A stretch of DNA of 64,000 nt, from NCBI RefSeq assembly GCF_030384665.1, contig NC_083675.1, forward strand, positions 1,546,001 to 1,610,000. Reading direction: 5' to 3'. A model generated the notes under the pieces. That model was not told the DNA's origin, did no database searches, and was given only the letters and a program-made list of their open reading frames with translations. This document shows positions 30,595-40,400 of this stretch, one piece after another. A program made the translations under genes and the position numbers. Source of the DNA: Lodderomyces elongisporus (lineage: Eukaryota > Ascomycota > Pichiomycetes > Serinales > Debaryomycetaceae). Every line of letters starts with the position of its first letter. The stretch's first letter is position 1.

Positions 30595-31440
30595 ATGTCC
30601 CGAGCGGAATACTTGGCCAAATATTTATCAGGAGGTGATGAGAACAAGCAAAAGAAACTGATTAAAATAAAGCATAAGAAACGAGATAAGAGGCTACCTG
30701 TACCATCAAATATTCGGATCCTGAAGCTGGTTTTCCACGAACCTCCACCGCCACCACCATCATCATCAACATCTTTATCTTCATCAGCGGCTTTGGCGCT
30801 GGTATCGTCACTTGACTCTGCAGATTTGGATACCATCTATGGTGACGAAGAATCTCGGCCTGTTGTTGTAAAAAATGTCAAGGAGAATAAAGGATTCAAG
30901 AGAATTGATAATGGAACTCTTGTCGAGCCGTCCTCCTTAGACTCGAGCAGCAATGCCATTGCAAAGCAAACTTTTCAAAACAAAACAACTCCGTCTAATC
31001 AGGCACCGGAAACAATTTTTAGGGACTCCTCGGGTAAGATCATAGACATAAAGGAGGCTCAACGAGACTTTGAATTGAGGAAAGAGGAAGAAAGGCGACG
31101 AAAAGAAACTATAGAAGTTCGCTCATCAAAGCAACAACAATTAGAACAAGAAACACGTGTCTTTAAATCAAGCTTAGATAAAAACTTTGAAGATCCGGTT
31201 AGTGTTTTCCAAGAAAGTAGAAGAATAAAAAACGAGAGCGAGGATATAGAAAAGTCCAAGTTTGTTTTTAATAAAGGCATTAATCCGCCTAATAGATTCG
31301 ATATACCAGCAGGCTATTTCTGGGATGGCGTAGACCGGTCCAATGGGTTTGAAAGTTTGATGTTGCGGAAGATTAATGAGCAAAGCTATGACAAGATGAG
31401 TTCAAAAGTTGATCAGGATTACGAATTGGATTTCGACTGA
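30595..31440 (+). CDS. BUD13: Bud13/Cwc26 RES-complex spliceosome subunit
   Basis: 281 residues from ATG at 30595. The N-terminal MSRAEYLAKYLSG is the Bud13 start motif, the centre has FRDSSGKIIDIKEAQRDFE, and the C-terminus has NRFDIPAGYFWDGVDRSNGF followed by a short acidic tail, the region that docks Snu17 and Pml1. Bud13, Snu17 and Pml1 form the RES complex, which binds the activated spliceosome and helps splicing and nuclear pre-mRNA retention. Between the ends are a Pro/Ser run (about 50-65) and a charged Arg/Glu coil (about 155-190). Length matches the family. It lies between NUP49 and the DCAF4-like gene, all on the plus strand. Confidence 0.95.
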   Translation: MSRAEYLAKYLSGGDENKQKKLIKIKHKKRDKRLPVPSNIRILKLVFHEPPPPPPSSSTSLSSSAALALVSSLDSADLDTIYGDEESRPVVVKNVKENKGFKRIDNGTLVEPSSLDSSSNAIAKQTFQNKTTPSNQAPETIFRDSSGKIIDIKEAQRDFELRKEEERRRKETIEVRSSKQQQLEQETRVFKSSLDKNFEDPVSVFQESRRIKNESEDIEKSKFVFNKGINPPNRFDIPAGYFWDGVDRSNGFESLMLRKINEQSYDKMSSKVDQDYELDFD

Positions 31441-32120
31441 TTTTCAAACTTGGGGTTTTGCCTATTTGCCTATTTTGCTTATTTGCATATATGTACTTCT
31501 TTTGTGATCGTGGTGATGTTTGTTTTTGTTTTATAAAAAGCTGTTTCAAGAACAAATCAATTGATCCGGCTTTATTAGCTTCATTTCTTTTTCGTGATGA
31601 TTTATACCTTGATTTTACCGAAAATTGAATATATTGAACTCTGCTCAATGTTCTTACCTCTACATTATCTGGCTTCTATGTATACAATATAAGAAAAAGA
31701 AATATATAAACAAACAAACACCAAAACTTTCTTGATTCAATTTGGTTACTGATTCTTTTATAAGTTGTTTTTTTTTAAAACATTTATTTTTCAAATTAGT
31801 ATCTCTTCTTGTACGCATTCTTCATTTTTCCCACTTGTAGTGATAAGAACTCTTCATCCGGTTAGTCACATGGTAGCGTACATAGTAATAAGCTGGGGAA
31901 AGGCAGCATGTTATTACTGGAAGTGCGTCTTGCGAGATACAAGACATTAGCCACACATACTTGAAGAGGTTGATCTACAAACCTCAACAAGCCAATAGTG
32001 TTTCATTTGCTATAACGAATTGATAATTGTCGCTAAAAATATTTTCCATCATCATCACCTTCCATTCATTAATCGGTTTTTCTTAATTTTTTCAAAAACT
32101 GTGCCAAAGGAAGATTTAGA
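31441..32120. other. BUD13-DCAF4-like gap
   Basis: 680 bp with the BUD13 3' end and the next promoter. A TTAGTCACATGGTAGCG at 31862-31878 resembles a tRNA A box, but no B box or cloverleaf follows. The perfect stem GAGGTT/AACCTC at 31966-31985 encloses an 8-nt loop. No gene seen. Confidence 0.45.
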
Positions 32121-34067
32121 ATGCCTCCACCAGTTGAGATTCCGGGTTATTATTTTGATGAAGAGCGAGGGAGATATTTTAAAATAGTTAATGGTGCTAT
32201 TCCTCCACCAACGGGGGAAGCCAAGTATCATAATAATTCTATACAAGCTGTGAAACGAACACAAGATTTTGACAAGCAAGAAGAAAAGAATTTACAATCA
32301 CGACTGCAACTGCAACTTCGGCTGCGACTGCGACTGAGGCTGCGACTGAGGCTCCCATTGCTACTACCATCACGACTGAAACAGAAAATACGGCAAAATC
32401 TGAATGATGCACATACTTTACAAGATGACAATCACGTAAACATAGAACGCATTGGAGACGGCAAGATTAAAAATCCGATGATCAAAAAACCTACAAGAGG
32501 CAGGGATCTTTCGCTACTAAAGAAATTTACGTTTGACACTATAGGTCTAGTCAATTTAAAGGCGGGCTCTGTTAATATCCAAAACTTGTACTTTAATGGG
32601 GACTTTACAGATTTAATTAGAACAGGCAAGTTTCAGAAACATGACAACTTTGTTTTGCCGCAATGTCGAATAAATAATTATGTTGATGGGATTTTTGTCA
32701 TTGAAAGGGCAGAACATGGCATTTCGGAACTATTTGAGCCATTGCCATTTAAGACTTTACATTTTCGAGTGCAGGATGAGACCTTGTTAAAATTTGGGGA
32801 CGATCTATACTATCGAAGTGCTGAAGGTATTGTGAACCTTGAAATAGAGGATGTACCTAAATTTTTCAAAAAGCTGCAAGTTCAATACTGTACTAGAGTA
32901 ATTCTGGGAAATACAAATGACCTACTAGATACAATACTGTTTTATGAATTCAACTCTTTTCCAGATAGTCGAGTTCTCCGATTCCATACATATAAGCATG
33001 GAATTGGGTTTCAAGACTGCACCGTTGCCTTTATGAACCTCGTAAAAGATGGTCTTAGGCAGTACCCTCGTCGAGCTAAAATTCTTGAGAAATCCTTTGG
33101 GTTGCATTTAGTCGAATTTGTAAACTATGCAAAATTAAGCATAGAAGAGGTGAATGAAGCTCTTGCTCAGGCCCGTAAAGGAAATAATCCAAGGTTTGGC
33201 CGCTCGATGCTTGATCGATTCTTGGACTCTTGTTCAAAAGCCACTAATCAGCCAGAAATGATTTATCACGAGCCATTGGAAAATGAACTGGTTTACCAAC
33301 AAAAAAACATTCAACATGTTCCACGGATAATCAATGGCATTATTAGTCTGCCCTTTTGTTATCTTCTTACTTCGGATGGGGATTTGATAAGCTTCAAACA
33401 CTTTTGGAAACCTGACGGTGAAGACGGAATTATCAATAACGACGACAATTTGCATAAAGATTTAAATTACAACCAAATGAAAGATTGCAATAATTATACA
33501 AATTTGTCTCTGTTTCTGAACTTTCAGATTATAGATCTCAAAAGTAAGATCCCTGAGAATGCCATAGTGCGTGTATCGGGCACTGTAAGTACTAGCAAAG
33601 TGTTTGTTAGTACAAGATCCAATATACTTGAATACGACCGCATGCTCGATGGAAAGGTTATTCACCACAAATTGACACAAATCAGAAATTTTTTTACATT
33701 ATCGGATAACAAGCTTTTAGTAGTACGCAAGGATGACATCATTTTCTATTACACTGATACCAAAGAAATTGTTAGGCTAACAAACTACAACAATAGCAAC
33801 GATGCATACCAGCAATTCGAAGTTGTTCAAAACCATTTGGTATTCAATGTCGGCAACAAGTTTATGGTTTATAATTTGCAGAGAGCTTTTGGTGACACAT
33901 TTGCCTCGCTTGAAATTGAATTCAACTTTTTGAAATATGGCTACTTGAAGGATTTTCATTTGATCAAGATTGTTGATATGGGTATACAAAATGGAAGACC
34001 AAAATTGGGCTTTCAACATTTCAATGCCAAAGAAGAGAAAACCATTTTTGAGGCTCACGTAATCTAG
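32121..34067 (+). CDS. DCAF4 (WDR21)-like protein
   Basis: 648 residues from ATG at 32121. The N-terminus PPPVEIPGYYFDEERGRYFK resembles the PG(F/Y)YYD-x-NRYF motif that starts DCAF4/WDR21 proteins, substrate receptors for Cul4-Ddb1 ligases in animals and plants. The rest (about residues 150-648) alternates short beta-rich blocks such as VFVSTRSNILEYDRM, KLLVVRKDDIIFYYTDTKEI and HLVFNVGNKFMVYN, which look like degenerate propeller blades. Residues 61-87 contain a dense cluster of CTG codons; with the CUG-Ser code this is an Arg-Ser dipeptide run rather than Leu-Arg (see findings). I do not know a named yeast orthologue; the uncharacterized S. cerevisiae YGL176C lies in the equivalent neighbourhood and would be the first comparison to make. 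Moderate confidence in the family, low in function. Confidence 0.6.
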   Translation: MPPPVEIPGYYFDEERGRYFKIVNGAIPPPTGEAKYHNNSIQAVKRTQDFDKQEEKNLQSRLQLQLRLRLRLRLRLRLPLLLPSRLKQKIRQNLNDAHTLQDDNHVNIERIGDGKIKNPMIKKPTRGRDLSLLKKFTFDTIGLVNLKAGSVNIQNLYFNGDFTDLIRTGKFQKHDNFVLPQCRINNYVDGIFVIERAEHGISELFEPLPFKTLHFRVQDETLLKFGDDLYYRSAEGIVNLEIEDVPKFFKKLQVQYCTRVILGNTNDLLDTILFYEFNSFPDSRVLRFHTYKHGIGFQDCTVAFMNLVKDGLRQYPRRAKILEKSFGLHLVEFVNYAKLSIEEVNEALAQARKGNNPRFGRSMLDRFLDSCSKATNQPEMIYHEPLENELVYQQKNIQHVPRIINGIISLPFCYLLTSDGDLISFKHFWKPDGEDGIINNDDNLHKDLNYNQMKDCNNYTNLSLFLNFQIIDLKSKIPENAIVRVSGTVSTSKVFVSTRSNILEYDRMLDGKVIHHKLTQIRNFFTLSDNKLLVVRKDDIIFYYTDTKEIVRLTNYNNSNDAYQQFEVVQNHLVFNVGNKFMVYNLQRAFGDTFASLEIEFNFLKYGYLKDFHLIKIVDMGIQNGRPKLGFQHFNAKEEKTIFEAHVI

Positions 34068-34392
34068 TTTTGGACACGAGAAAATCGTCTTTTCTGTATA
34101 CAAAAGAGGCGTCTGTGTATATGTGTGTATGCATGAGTGTTAGATTTTTAGCGTTTTTCTTTTGTTTATTATTTCTTCTGGCTATATAAAACTGTATAGT
34201 ACTAGAATTAGAGTGTTTATGCGATCGTGAAAGGTCGTTAAAAAAGGAAATTTGTACTACTAAAACAACACAAGCGAGGAACTGAAGCTAGGAACTGAAG
34301 CTAGGACTTAAAATTGCAACTGTGGTTGTATCAGAAAGAAATTGATATTACAGTCAAAATCAAAATACAAGTAGTGGTCAAGAAGCTTTGTC
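34068..34392. other. Convergent gap DCAF4-like/AGC1
   Basis: 325 bp between two 3' ends. A direct repeat of AGGAACTGAAGCT occurs at 34278-34290 and 34290-34303. Nothing else is seen. Confidence 0.5.
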
Positions 34393-36567
34393 TCACTTTT
34401 TCTGGATGAAATTCAAGTATGAGTTGTAGTCGAAATGACCGAATTTGTAGTCGATATCCAACAACAACTTAATGGCATCCTGGGACTTGTACGTGTACTC
34501 AGCTGGCAATTTCACTAGCTCATCCAGGGCACCAGCTGATGCTGAAGACGAGGTAATCTCTGATTTTTGCAAATACACAACTCTGTCACCTCGGTCCTGG
34601 GAGTTGTAAACTTGGTCGTTGGTCAAGTTGTAAACACCTGGGTACCCACTGATGGCCTTGAAATTCGACTCACGTGTGTTTGGAGGGTGTAATGGGAATA
34701 AACTTTGTAAAAGTTCATATGAGGCCAAAGTGAAACCAAATTGGGGTGATGATCTAAACACCCTGGCCAATGAACCCTTGAAGAATGCAGTAGGACCTTC
34801 CGTCTTCAAGATATTGAGACCACAATCTACAATACCTTTATACTTGATATCATTCTTCTTTCCGGCAACTTGCAATCTAGTCTTGATCACATCTGCAGGG
34901 GTAGTAAAGAAGGCGGCTGGGGCACCGGCCAAGGCACCGGCAACCAACAATTGCCAAGTGGATAACTTGTGTTTCTTTGTAGAGTCATTTGGATCAAAAC
35001 CAAACAAGTATTTTTTCAAATTGGCATAAGTGGGGAAATAAATGGCTGAAAAGGGAACATCCCTCAAAAGACACGCGCTTGCACCCTTGTAAAGACCCTT
35101 GATACCCAATTGTCTCACAATTTGTGATGCAGTCAAGTGTTTGACAGGAATCTCGCCAGGTTTGCTCAAGCTTTTAGTATTTCCTTGCATTTGCAATCTA
35201 ATCTTGACAATTTCCAAGGGGTTGGTGAAAATAACCTGACAAGCACCGGCTGAGGAGCCAGCAAGAATTTCCCAATTCATGGTAATTTTCCCATCTTCAT
35301 CGGTACCTATACCACGCACTAAATCATTTACCGTCAACTTGATAGCCTTTTCAGGAGCAACACCAATTAATTGCGCACCCAAACCCGAGTATAAACCTTT
35401 AAAACCTTCATTTCTAAGGATTTTTTTGAAGCAATCAAGTGAGTTGTCGTAAAGGGCCTTGTGTTTTTGTGCTTGCATTCTCGTCTTGACTAAATCGATT
35501 GGGTAAACAGCAGTTGCACCTATACATCCAGCAATGGAACCGAGGAAAAACGAGTATAAAGAGTCGTAAATGGGCCACAATGAAAAGTTATCGCTCGACT
35601 CCTTTGTAGAGTGTGTACTTTGTGGGTGTTCAAAGATGGGTTTCAAGGAGTTGATATTATTGCTCAAGTTTGGATTCAAGAATGAAATCAATTGTTTGCG
35701 GGGAATGTTATCGCCGTTTTTCAGATTGATCAAATAAAACAACAAGTCCAATTCCAATACAGAAATTGGCTTGAAGTTGGCAGACTTCAACAAGGGATCA
35801 TTCAAGTGGTTGTACAAGTCTCTCTTATTGATCAAAATATCATCTTTGTCCTTTGTGGTTGGTGGTGTATTAACAATCACTTCGTTAATCAAGTCAACTT
35901 TACTCAAGGTATCGTAAATGAACAACAAGTTTGAAAAAGAGTATTCCTTCTTGTCACCAAAAAATCCAGTAACATTATGGAGATTACTCTTTAATTTCTG
36001 GGAAAGCTTGTGGTTCAAGTTTGTTGTTAACAAATTGACCAACTGTTCACCAGTGATTTGTTTCTTGCTGTTAGCAGCAACTTCAAAGTTTCCAATCAAC
36101 TTGGTGACTGGCAAGTAGCTGATCAATGTGACAAAATCGTTAAATTCGATGGAGCCAGTTGGTTCAAAGAATTTAGGGAAATAAATCCAATTCAACTTGA
36201 TCAATTTTTGTTGGTAGTTTGGGTCGATTGAAGTATTGATCTTGTTTAAGACATCGACACATTCATTGTAGGTGATTTTGTGTTCAAGACCATTCTTGTT
36301 GTTGGAAAGGAATTTGTAAAGCAACTTGTATTCTCCATCTGGAGATGTCAAGGTATCAATGAAATTGATCCAATTGGTTTCAGAAACAAATCCCTTTTTT
36401 TCCGTGTCGGCTATTAAATATAATAATGAAAAAGCATTCTTGGGGAGATCGATTTGGAAGGGGGAAAGGATGTCTATAAAGTCGGGTAAGGTGAGGATCC
36501 TTTCTTGGTCCTTACCCACAGTTGCAAACTGGTTGAATATTTCAAGGGCTTTGGCTTCAGTCGACAT
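34393..36567 (-). CDS. AGC1: Mitochondrial aspartate-glutamate carrier Agc1
   Basis: 724 residues from ATG at 36567. An N-terminal half of about 330 residues resembles the EF-hand regulatory domain of calcium-regulated aspartate/glutamate carriers (aralar/citrin), although canonical DxDxDG calcium loops are not obvious, as in yeast Agc1. The C-terminal half (about 335-630) is a full mitochondrial carrier with three repeats and their signatures PIDLVKTR at 356, PLEIVKIR at 450 and PADVIKTR at 557, each followed by the (D/E)GxxGLYKG-type element. It exchanges aspartate for glutamate across the inner membrane in the malate-aspartate shuttle and nitrogen metabolism. A further tail of about 95 residues follows the carrier domain. 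Shorter than S. cerevisiae Agc1 (about 900), like other Candida versions. Its upstream side is the 7.85 kb gap. Confidence 0.95.
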   Translation of the reverse strand: MSTEAKALEIFNQFATVGKDQERILTLPDFIDILSPFQIDLPKNAFSLLYLIADTEKKGFVSETNWINFIDTLTSPDGEYKLLYKFLSNNKNGLEHKITYNECVDVLNKINTSIDPNYQQKLIKLNWIYFPKFFEPTGSIEFNDFVTLISYLPVTKLIGNFEVAANSKKQITGEQLVNLLTTNLNHKLSQKLKSNLHNVTGFFGDKKEYSFSNLLFIYDTLSKVDLINEVIVNTPPTTKDKDDILINKRDLYNHLNDPLLKSANFKPISVLELDLLFYLINLKNGDNIPRKQLISFLNPNLSNNINSLKPIFEHPQSTHSTKESSDNFSLWPIYDSLYSFFLGSIAGCIGATAVYPIDLVKTRMQAQKHKALYDNSLDCFKKILRNEGFKGLYSGLGAQLIGVAPEKAIKLTVNDLVRGIGTDEDGKITMNWEILAGSSAGACQVIFTNPLEIVKIRLQMQGNTKSLSKPGEIPVKHLTASQIVRQLGIKGLYKGASACLLRDVPFSAIYFPTYANLKKYLFGFDPNDSTKKHKLSTWQLLVAGALAGAPAAFFTTPADVIKTRLQVAGKKNDIKYKGIVDCGLNILKTEGPTAFFKGSLARVFRSSPQFGFTLASYELLQSLFPLHPPNTRESNFKAISGYPGVYNLTNDQVYNSQDRGDRVVYLQKSEITSSSASAGALDELVKLPAEYTYKSQDAIKLLLDIDYKFGHFDYNSYLNFIQKK

Positions 36568-37348
36568 TTTGTATTATAATTGTGAACTGTTCTTTGTTCT
36601 TTCTTTTGTTGTAGTTTTATTTTTGTCTTACGTTTTGCAGCACGTAAACTCAATATGTTCTAATATTGTTCTATTCTCCAACTGGTGGTATTTGGAATTT
36701 GGAATTTGGAAAGGGGTGCGGGGGACAAAGGTTAAAAATTAAACAACAAAAAAACTTTTTTATAATCTATAATTCAAACCCTGTATTTCTTTAGCGGCAG
36801 CAGCTTATTCTATAAGGAACTTCTATAATTCTAGAAAAGGAAATGAAGACAAATGGAAAAAGATATAAATTTAAATTTCAATTTGCAAAAAAATATAAAA
36901 ATAAAGCAGTGGGAGTGATGGGAAAGGAAAATGCAGAAAAAAGTCAGTAAAAGATTGAGTTTCTGCTTTTGTCGTAGTTGTACGAATTTCAAGTGTTTGT
37001 TTCCTTAATGAAGAATATAAAGTTTATTGGTGAGAATCTAGCCTTCAAGTATCCATCTATTTGTAAATCCGAAATGTTCTCTTTCCTAATCGATTCTGGA
37101 TGAAAATGAAGAAGAAAGATGAAAGATAAAAATTGATTGGTTAATATATAAACACCAATTGTAAAGATATAAATTGGAACGGACGAGGAGGAGAAAGAGG
37201 AAGAAGAAGAAGAGGAGGAAAATAGTAAAACAGTAAAAAAAAAAAAGGAACGGAAAATTTTGAAAGACAGGAAATTTAAGAATCTGGTTCGTTGAAAAAT
37301 TATATACAACAAAGTGTAGCACCGCACCGGCTAGAAAAATATAAATTA

Positions 37349-37390
37349 TAAAAAATAAAAAATAAAAAATAAAAAATAAAAATAAATAAA
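37349..37390. repeat. (ATAAAAA)n array
   Basis: Five to six 7-mers of AT-rich sequence adjoining the AAAAGG array. Confidence 0.85.
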
Positions 37391-37401
37391 AAATTTGAAG
37401 A

Positions 37402-37460
37402 GAAAAGGAAAAGGAAAAGGAAAAGGAAAAGGAAAAGGAAAAGGAAAAGGAAAAGGAAAA
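37402..37460. repeat. (AAAAGG)n hexamer array
   Basis: Nine to ten near-perfect AAAAGG units, all purine on one strand, about 840 bp upstream of AGC1. Confidence 0.95.
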
Positions 37461-40400
37461 AGAAAAGAAAAATTTTTCTTTCTTTTTTCTTTAATTTCTT
37501 GAATTCCTTTAAAATATATAGACAAGTTGAATGCCAGGGTATGTTTAACCTACTGTTGTTGTTGCACTATTTCCTAGGTCCAAATGCTTCGTACAGGTAT
37601 TCTTGCAGTGAGAGAGAGTGAGAGAGAGAGACCCAGTCTTATGTTTTGAAGCCTGATCCGCATATGTTTGACTCAACAAGACTCATACATTGTAATTTTC
37701 CTCTCTTTCCCTTCTCGTTCGCGCGTACAATATTGTATAAAATTGTATTTATGACACAATTTGAGACTGACGAATAGGAATCGAGTATTTTTAGAGAAGA
37801 AGAAGAAGAAGAAAAAAAAAAAGAAAAAAAAAATCTGGAGAAACATTTATGCAATACTGCATTTGGAACAAGACTGTGGAGATGGTATTGTCCAGTCCAC
37901 TTAAATTTATCCACTCACCCGCCCTCTCAACGCCGGGAGAAAGTCGTGCTTGTATTTTATCATCACTTTAACAATTACTACTATTTACCATTTCAAAAAT
38001 ATTGTAACCGAGCATGCTTTACATTATTTTTAAAAAAGAAAATGTGTGACCTAACGTAGTAGCTTCGAAATCTTTGTGAGAATGAGAATACTTTGACTGA
38101 GAGTAGAGGTACTGGTTTGTAAGACTATGCCTTTAATTGATGTTGTCGTTGCAGAGGAGGGTATTGGTCGTTATCGTTGTTGTTGTTGTTATCGTTGTTG
38201 TTGTCATTGTCGTTGTTGTTGTCGTCGTCGTCGTGGCAATGGGCTGTCTCTTTCTGTTATTATTTTATTATTACTAGTTTTTGTTGTTCTTTATATGTCA
38301 ATGCAACAGATTATTACTATACAAATTTCTTTGCTTCTTCATCTTCTTTCTTGGAATTCTGTTTCTTTTTTTTTTATATAATTTTTTCTTCTTTTGGTTT
38401 AGGCGCCTGTGATATTTCAGGTTCTAAAACAGTTTGTAAACAAGGCAAGCACTTTCATAGTATACTTGTTGGCTATTATTATATATTTGACATTATTTCT
38501 TTCCGTGATACTTCCTTTCGTCCATACTACTTAAAGAAAAAAGAAGAACTGTATCGCCGTTAAGTTTCAAACATCACGAGGGTTCTTTCACAAATAATAT
38601 ATTTTGGAACAATTTTTAAAAGGAATCCAAAATATAAAAATATAAAAAATTTTCAGAATACAAATAAAAATTAATAAAAAAATATAAAATACAATCCAAA
38701 GTTGAAACGTAGAATAGAGGAAAACTTTTTACATATACCTTCATCCATATTCACATATAATCATAAATTAATATGTATTACTAAAACTTGGTGACTGTCT
38801 CTTACAAAACACAAGCCATTCTTTTCTCTTTGGATTTTATACTTTTTTTATGACTTTAAACAATTGTTTGTTTTGTTTTGTTTTGTTTTGTTTTTTCTTT
38901 TTTTCTTTTTCCTTTTCTTTGTCATACCTATTAAGTAGAGCTTTGCTAGAAGTATACTCATCATGTTTCGCTTCTTCACTCTGTTATGACTTGATACAAA
39001 ACTTTTGGAGACTTTAAAGTCTTTGTTTTGAAATCACTTTTGTTTCCTGTACATACTCCTTTTTTCCCCTTCCTTATTTACTTCCCGCCAACCCTCACTA
39101 ACTAAACTCAAATAACAAGACAAGATTTTGTGTTTTGCATATTGCTTGAACAGTATCGGTTAAAGCCGGAATCTCCTTTTATCCGACAGATGTAGTATAG
39201 AACCTCAACCAATTTTTTTATTTTTATTTTTTTAGTTTTTTTTTAACCTCTCTCTTTTAAAACCACCACCTTCCCCTCCTTTCCTACCTCTTTCTTCTCC
39301 TCTTTCCCACCACCACCCACCACCCACCACAACTATTTTTACTGTGTGCAGGTTTTGTGTTTTCTTTTGTGTGTGTTTATTGTTTTTTCTTTACCTTTGA
39401 AGTCCTACTACAAATTACCCCTCTTTTCTCCTTCTGCACACGACGTTTCGGTCGAACTCAATTTTTTTTTTTTTTTTTTGTTTTGGAAGAACCAAATTTA
39501 GTTTGTTGCTGCTACCAAAATCACATTAGAACTTGTCGTGTCAAAGCTTTTAAAGAAGTTAACTTCTTTAACGTCTCTAAATTCTCTAACAATCTATTCT
39601 CCAACTTCTAAATTCATATTGACCTGATTTTCGAATTGCTTTGGAAGAGACAATAAGTAAAGAGCATATCGAAATTGTTTACTACTCATGCCCCCCCCCC
39701 CAGTTTTCAGAACTTCCTCCTTTGTCTCCTCCTTCTCCTCCTCCCCCCTCCCCACTCTTCCTTCAATACATCTATATTTTTGGGTATTCTGATGTAGTTG
39801 CTTTTTTTTTCAATTGCAAGCTTGCTTACACCTCCATTCTGACTATATCTATCTCTTATTAGAAAGGAAAAACATTTCTCCCATAGCCGAATGAAACAAG
39901 CACATATTTGATGAAGAAAAACATAAAATAAAATAAAACCATGACTTTTACTGTGGTTTCCAATTTTCTTCTCCATTACAAACATTGCGTACTCTTTGTA
40001 GTATTTACCAATCACCGGTACTAACATAATTGCAACAAAAAGAATTTCGCATAGTTTTCGAACAAAAAAAAATTAAATAATAAAAAAGAAACCAATTTCA
40101 GAATTTGTAATACAATTTCGCAACCAATTCATGGTTGCATAAATAATACTATGCAAGAATGGAACTTGCATTATACTTGAGAATGTCGAGTAAAGAGAAG
40201 AGAACATACTTATCAATTGTCATGTCCATTTTCTTGAGAATACTCTTTGCTCGATTACTATTTTGGAATTATTTTCTTTTCTTCTTCTTCTTTTTCTTCT
40301 TCTGTTGTTGTTGTTGTTGTTGTTGCTGTATTGCACCAAAACAAATGCGAGCAAGGGTTATGTTGCAACTTTTAACATCAGTGCAACGTGTAGTCACTCA

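Noticed and set aside
31862..31985. Possible tRNA (A-box-like TTAGTCACATGGTAGCG and a GAGGTT/AACCTC stem)
   Set aside because: The stem loop is 8 nt without the TTCGA core and no cloverleaf forms.
37531..37600. ATGCCAGG followed by GTATGT, a possible first exon
   Set aside because: The only nearby acceptors give a 39-nt intron and a peptide of about 13 residues; no downstream branch/acceptor pair leads to a real exon.
38177..38563. 128-residue plus-strand frame
   Set aside because: The first third translates a GTTGTT/CGTCGT microsatellite and the rest is Phe/Tyr-rich T-tract sequence without any domain.
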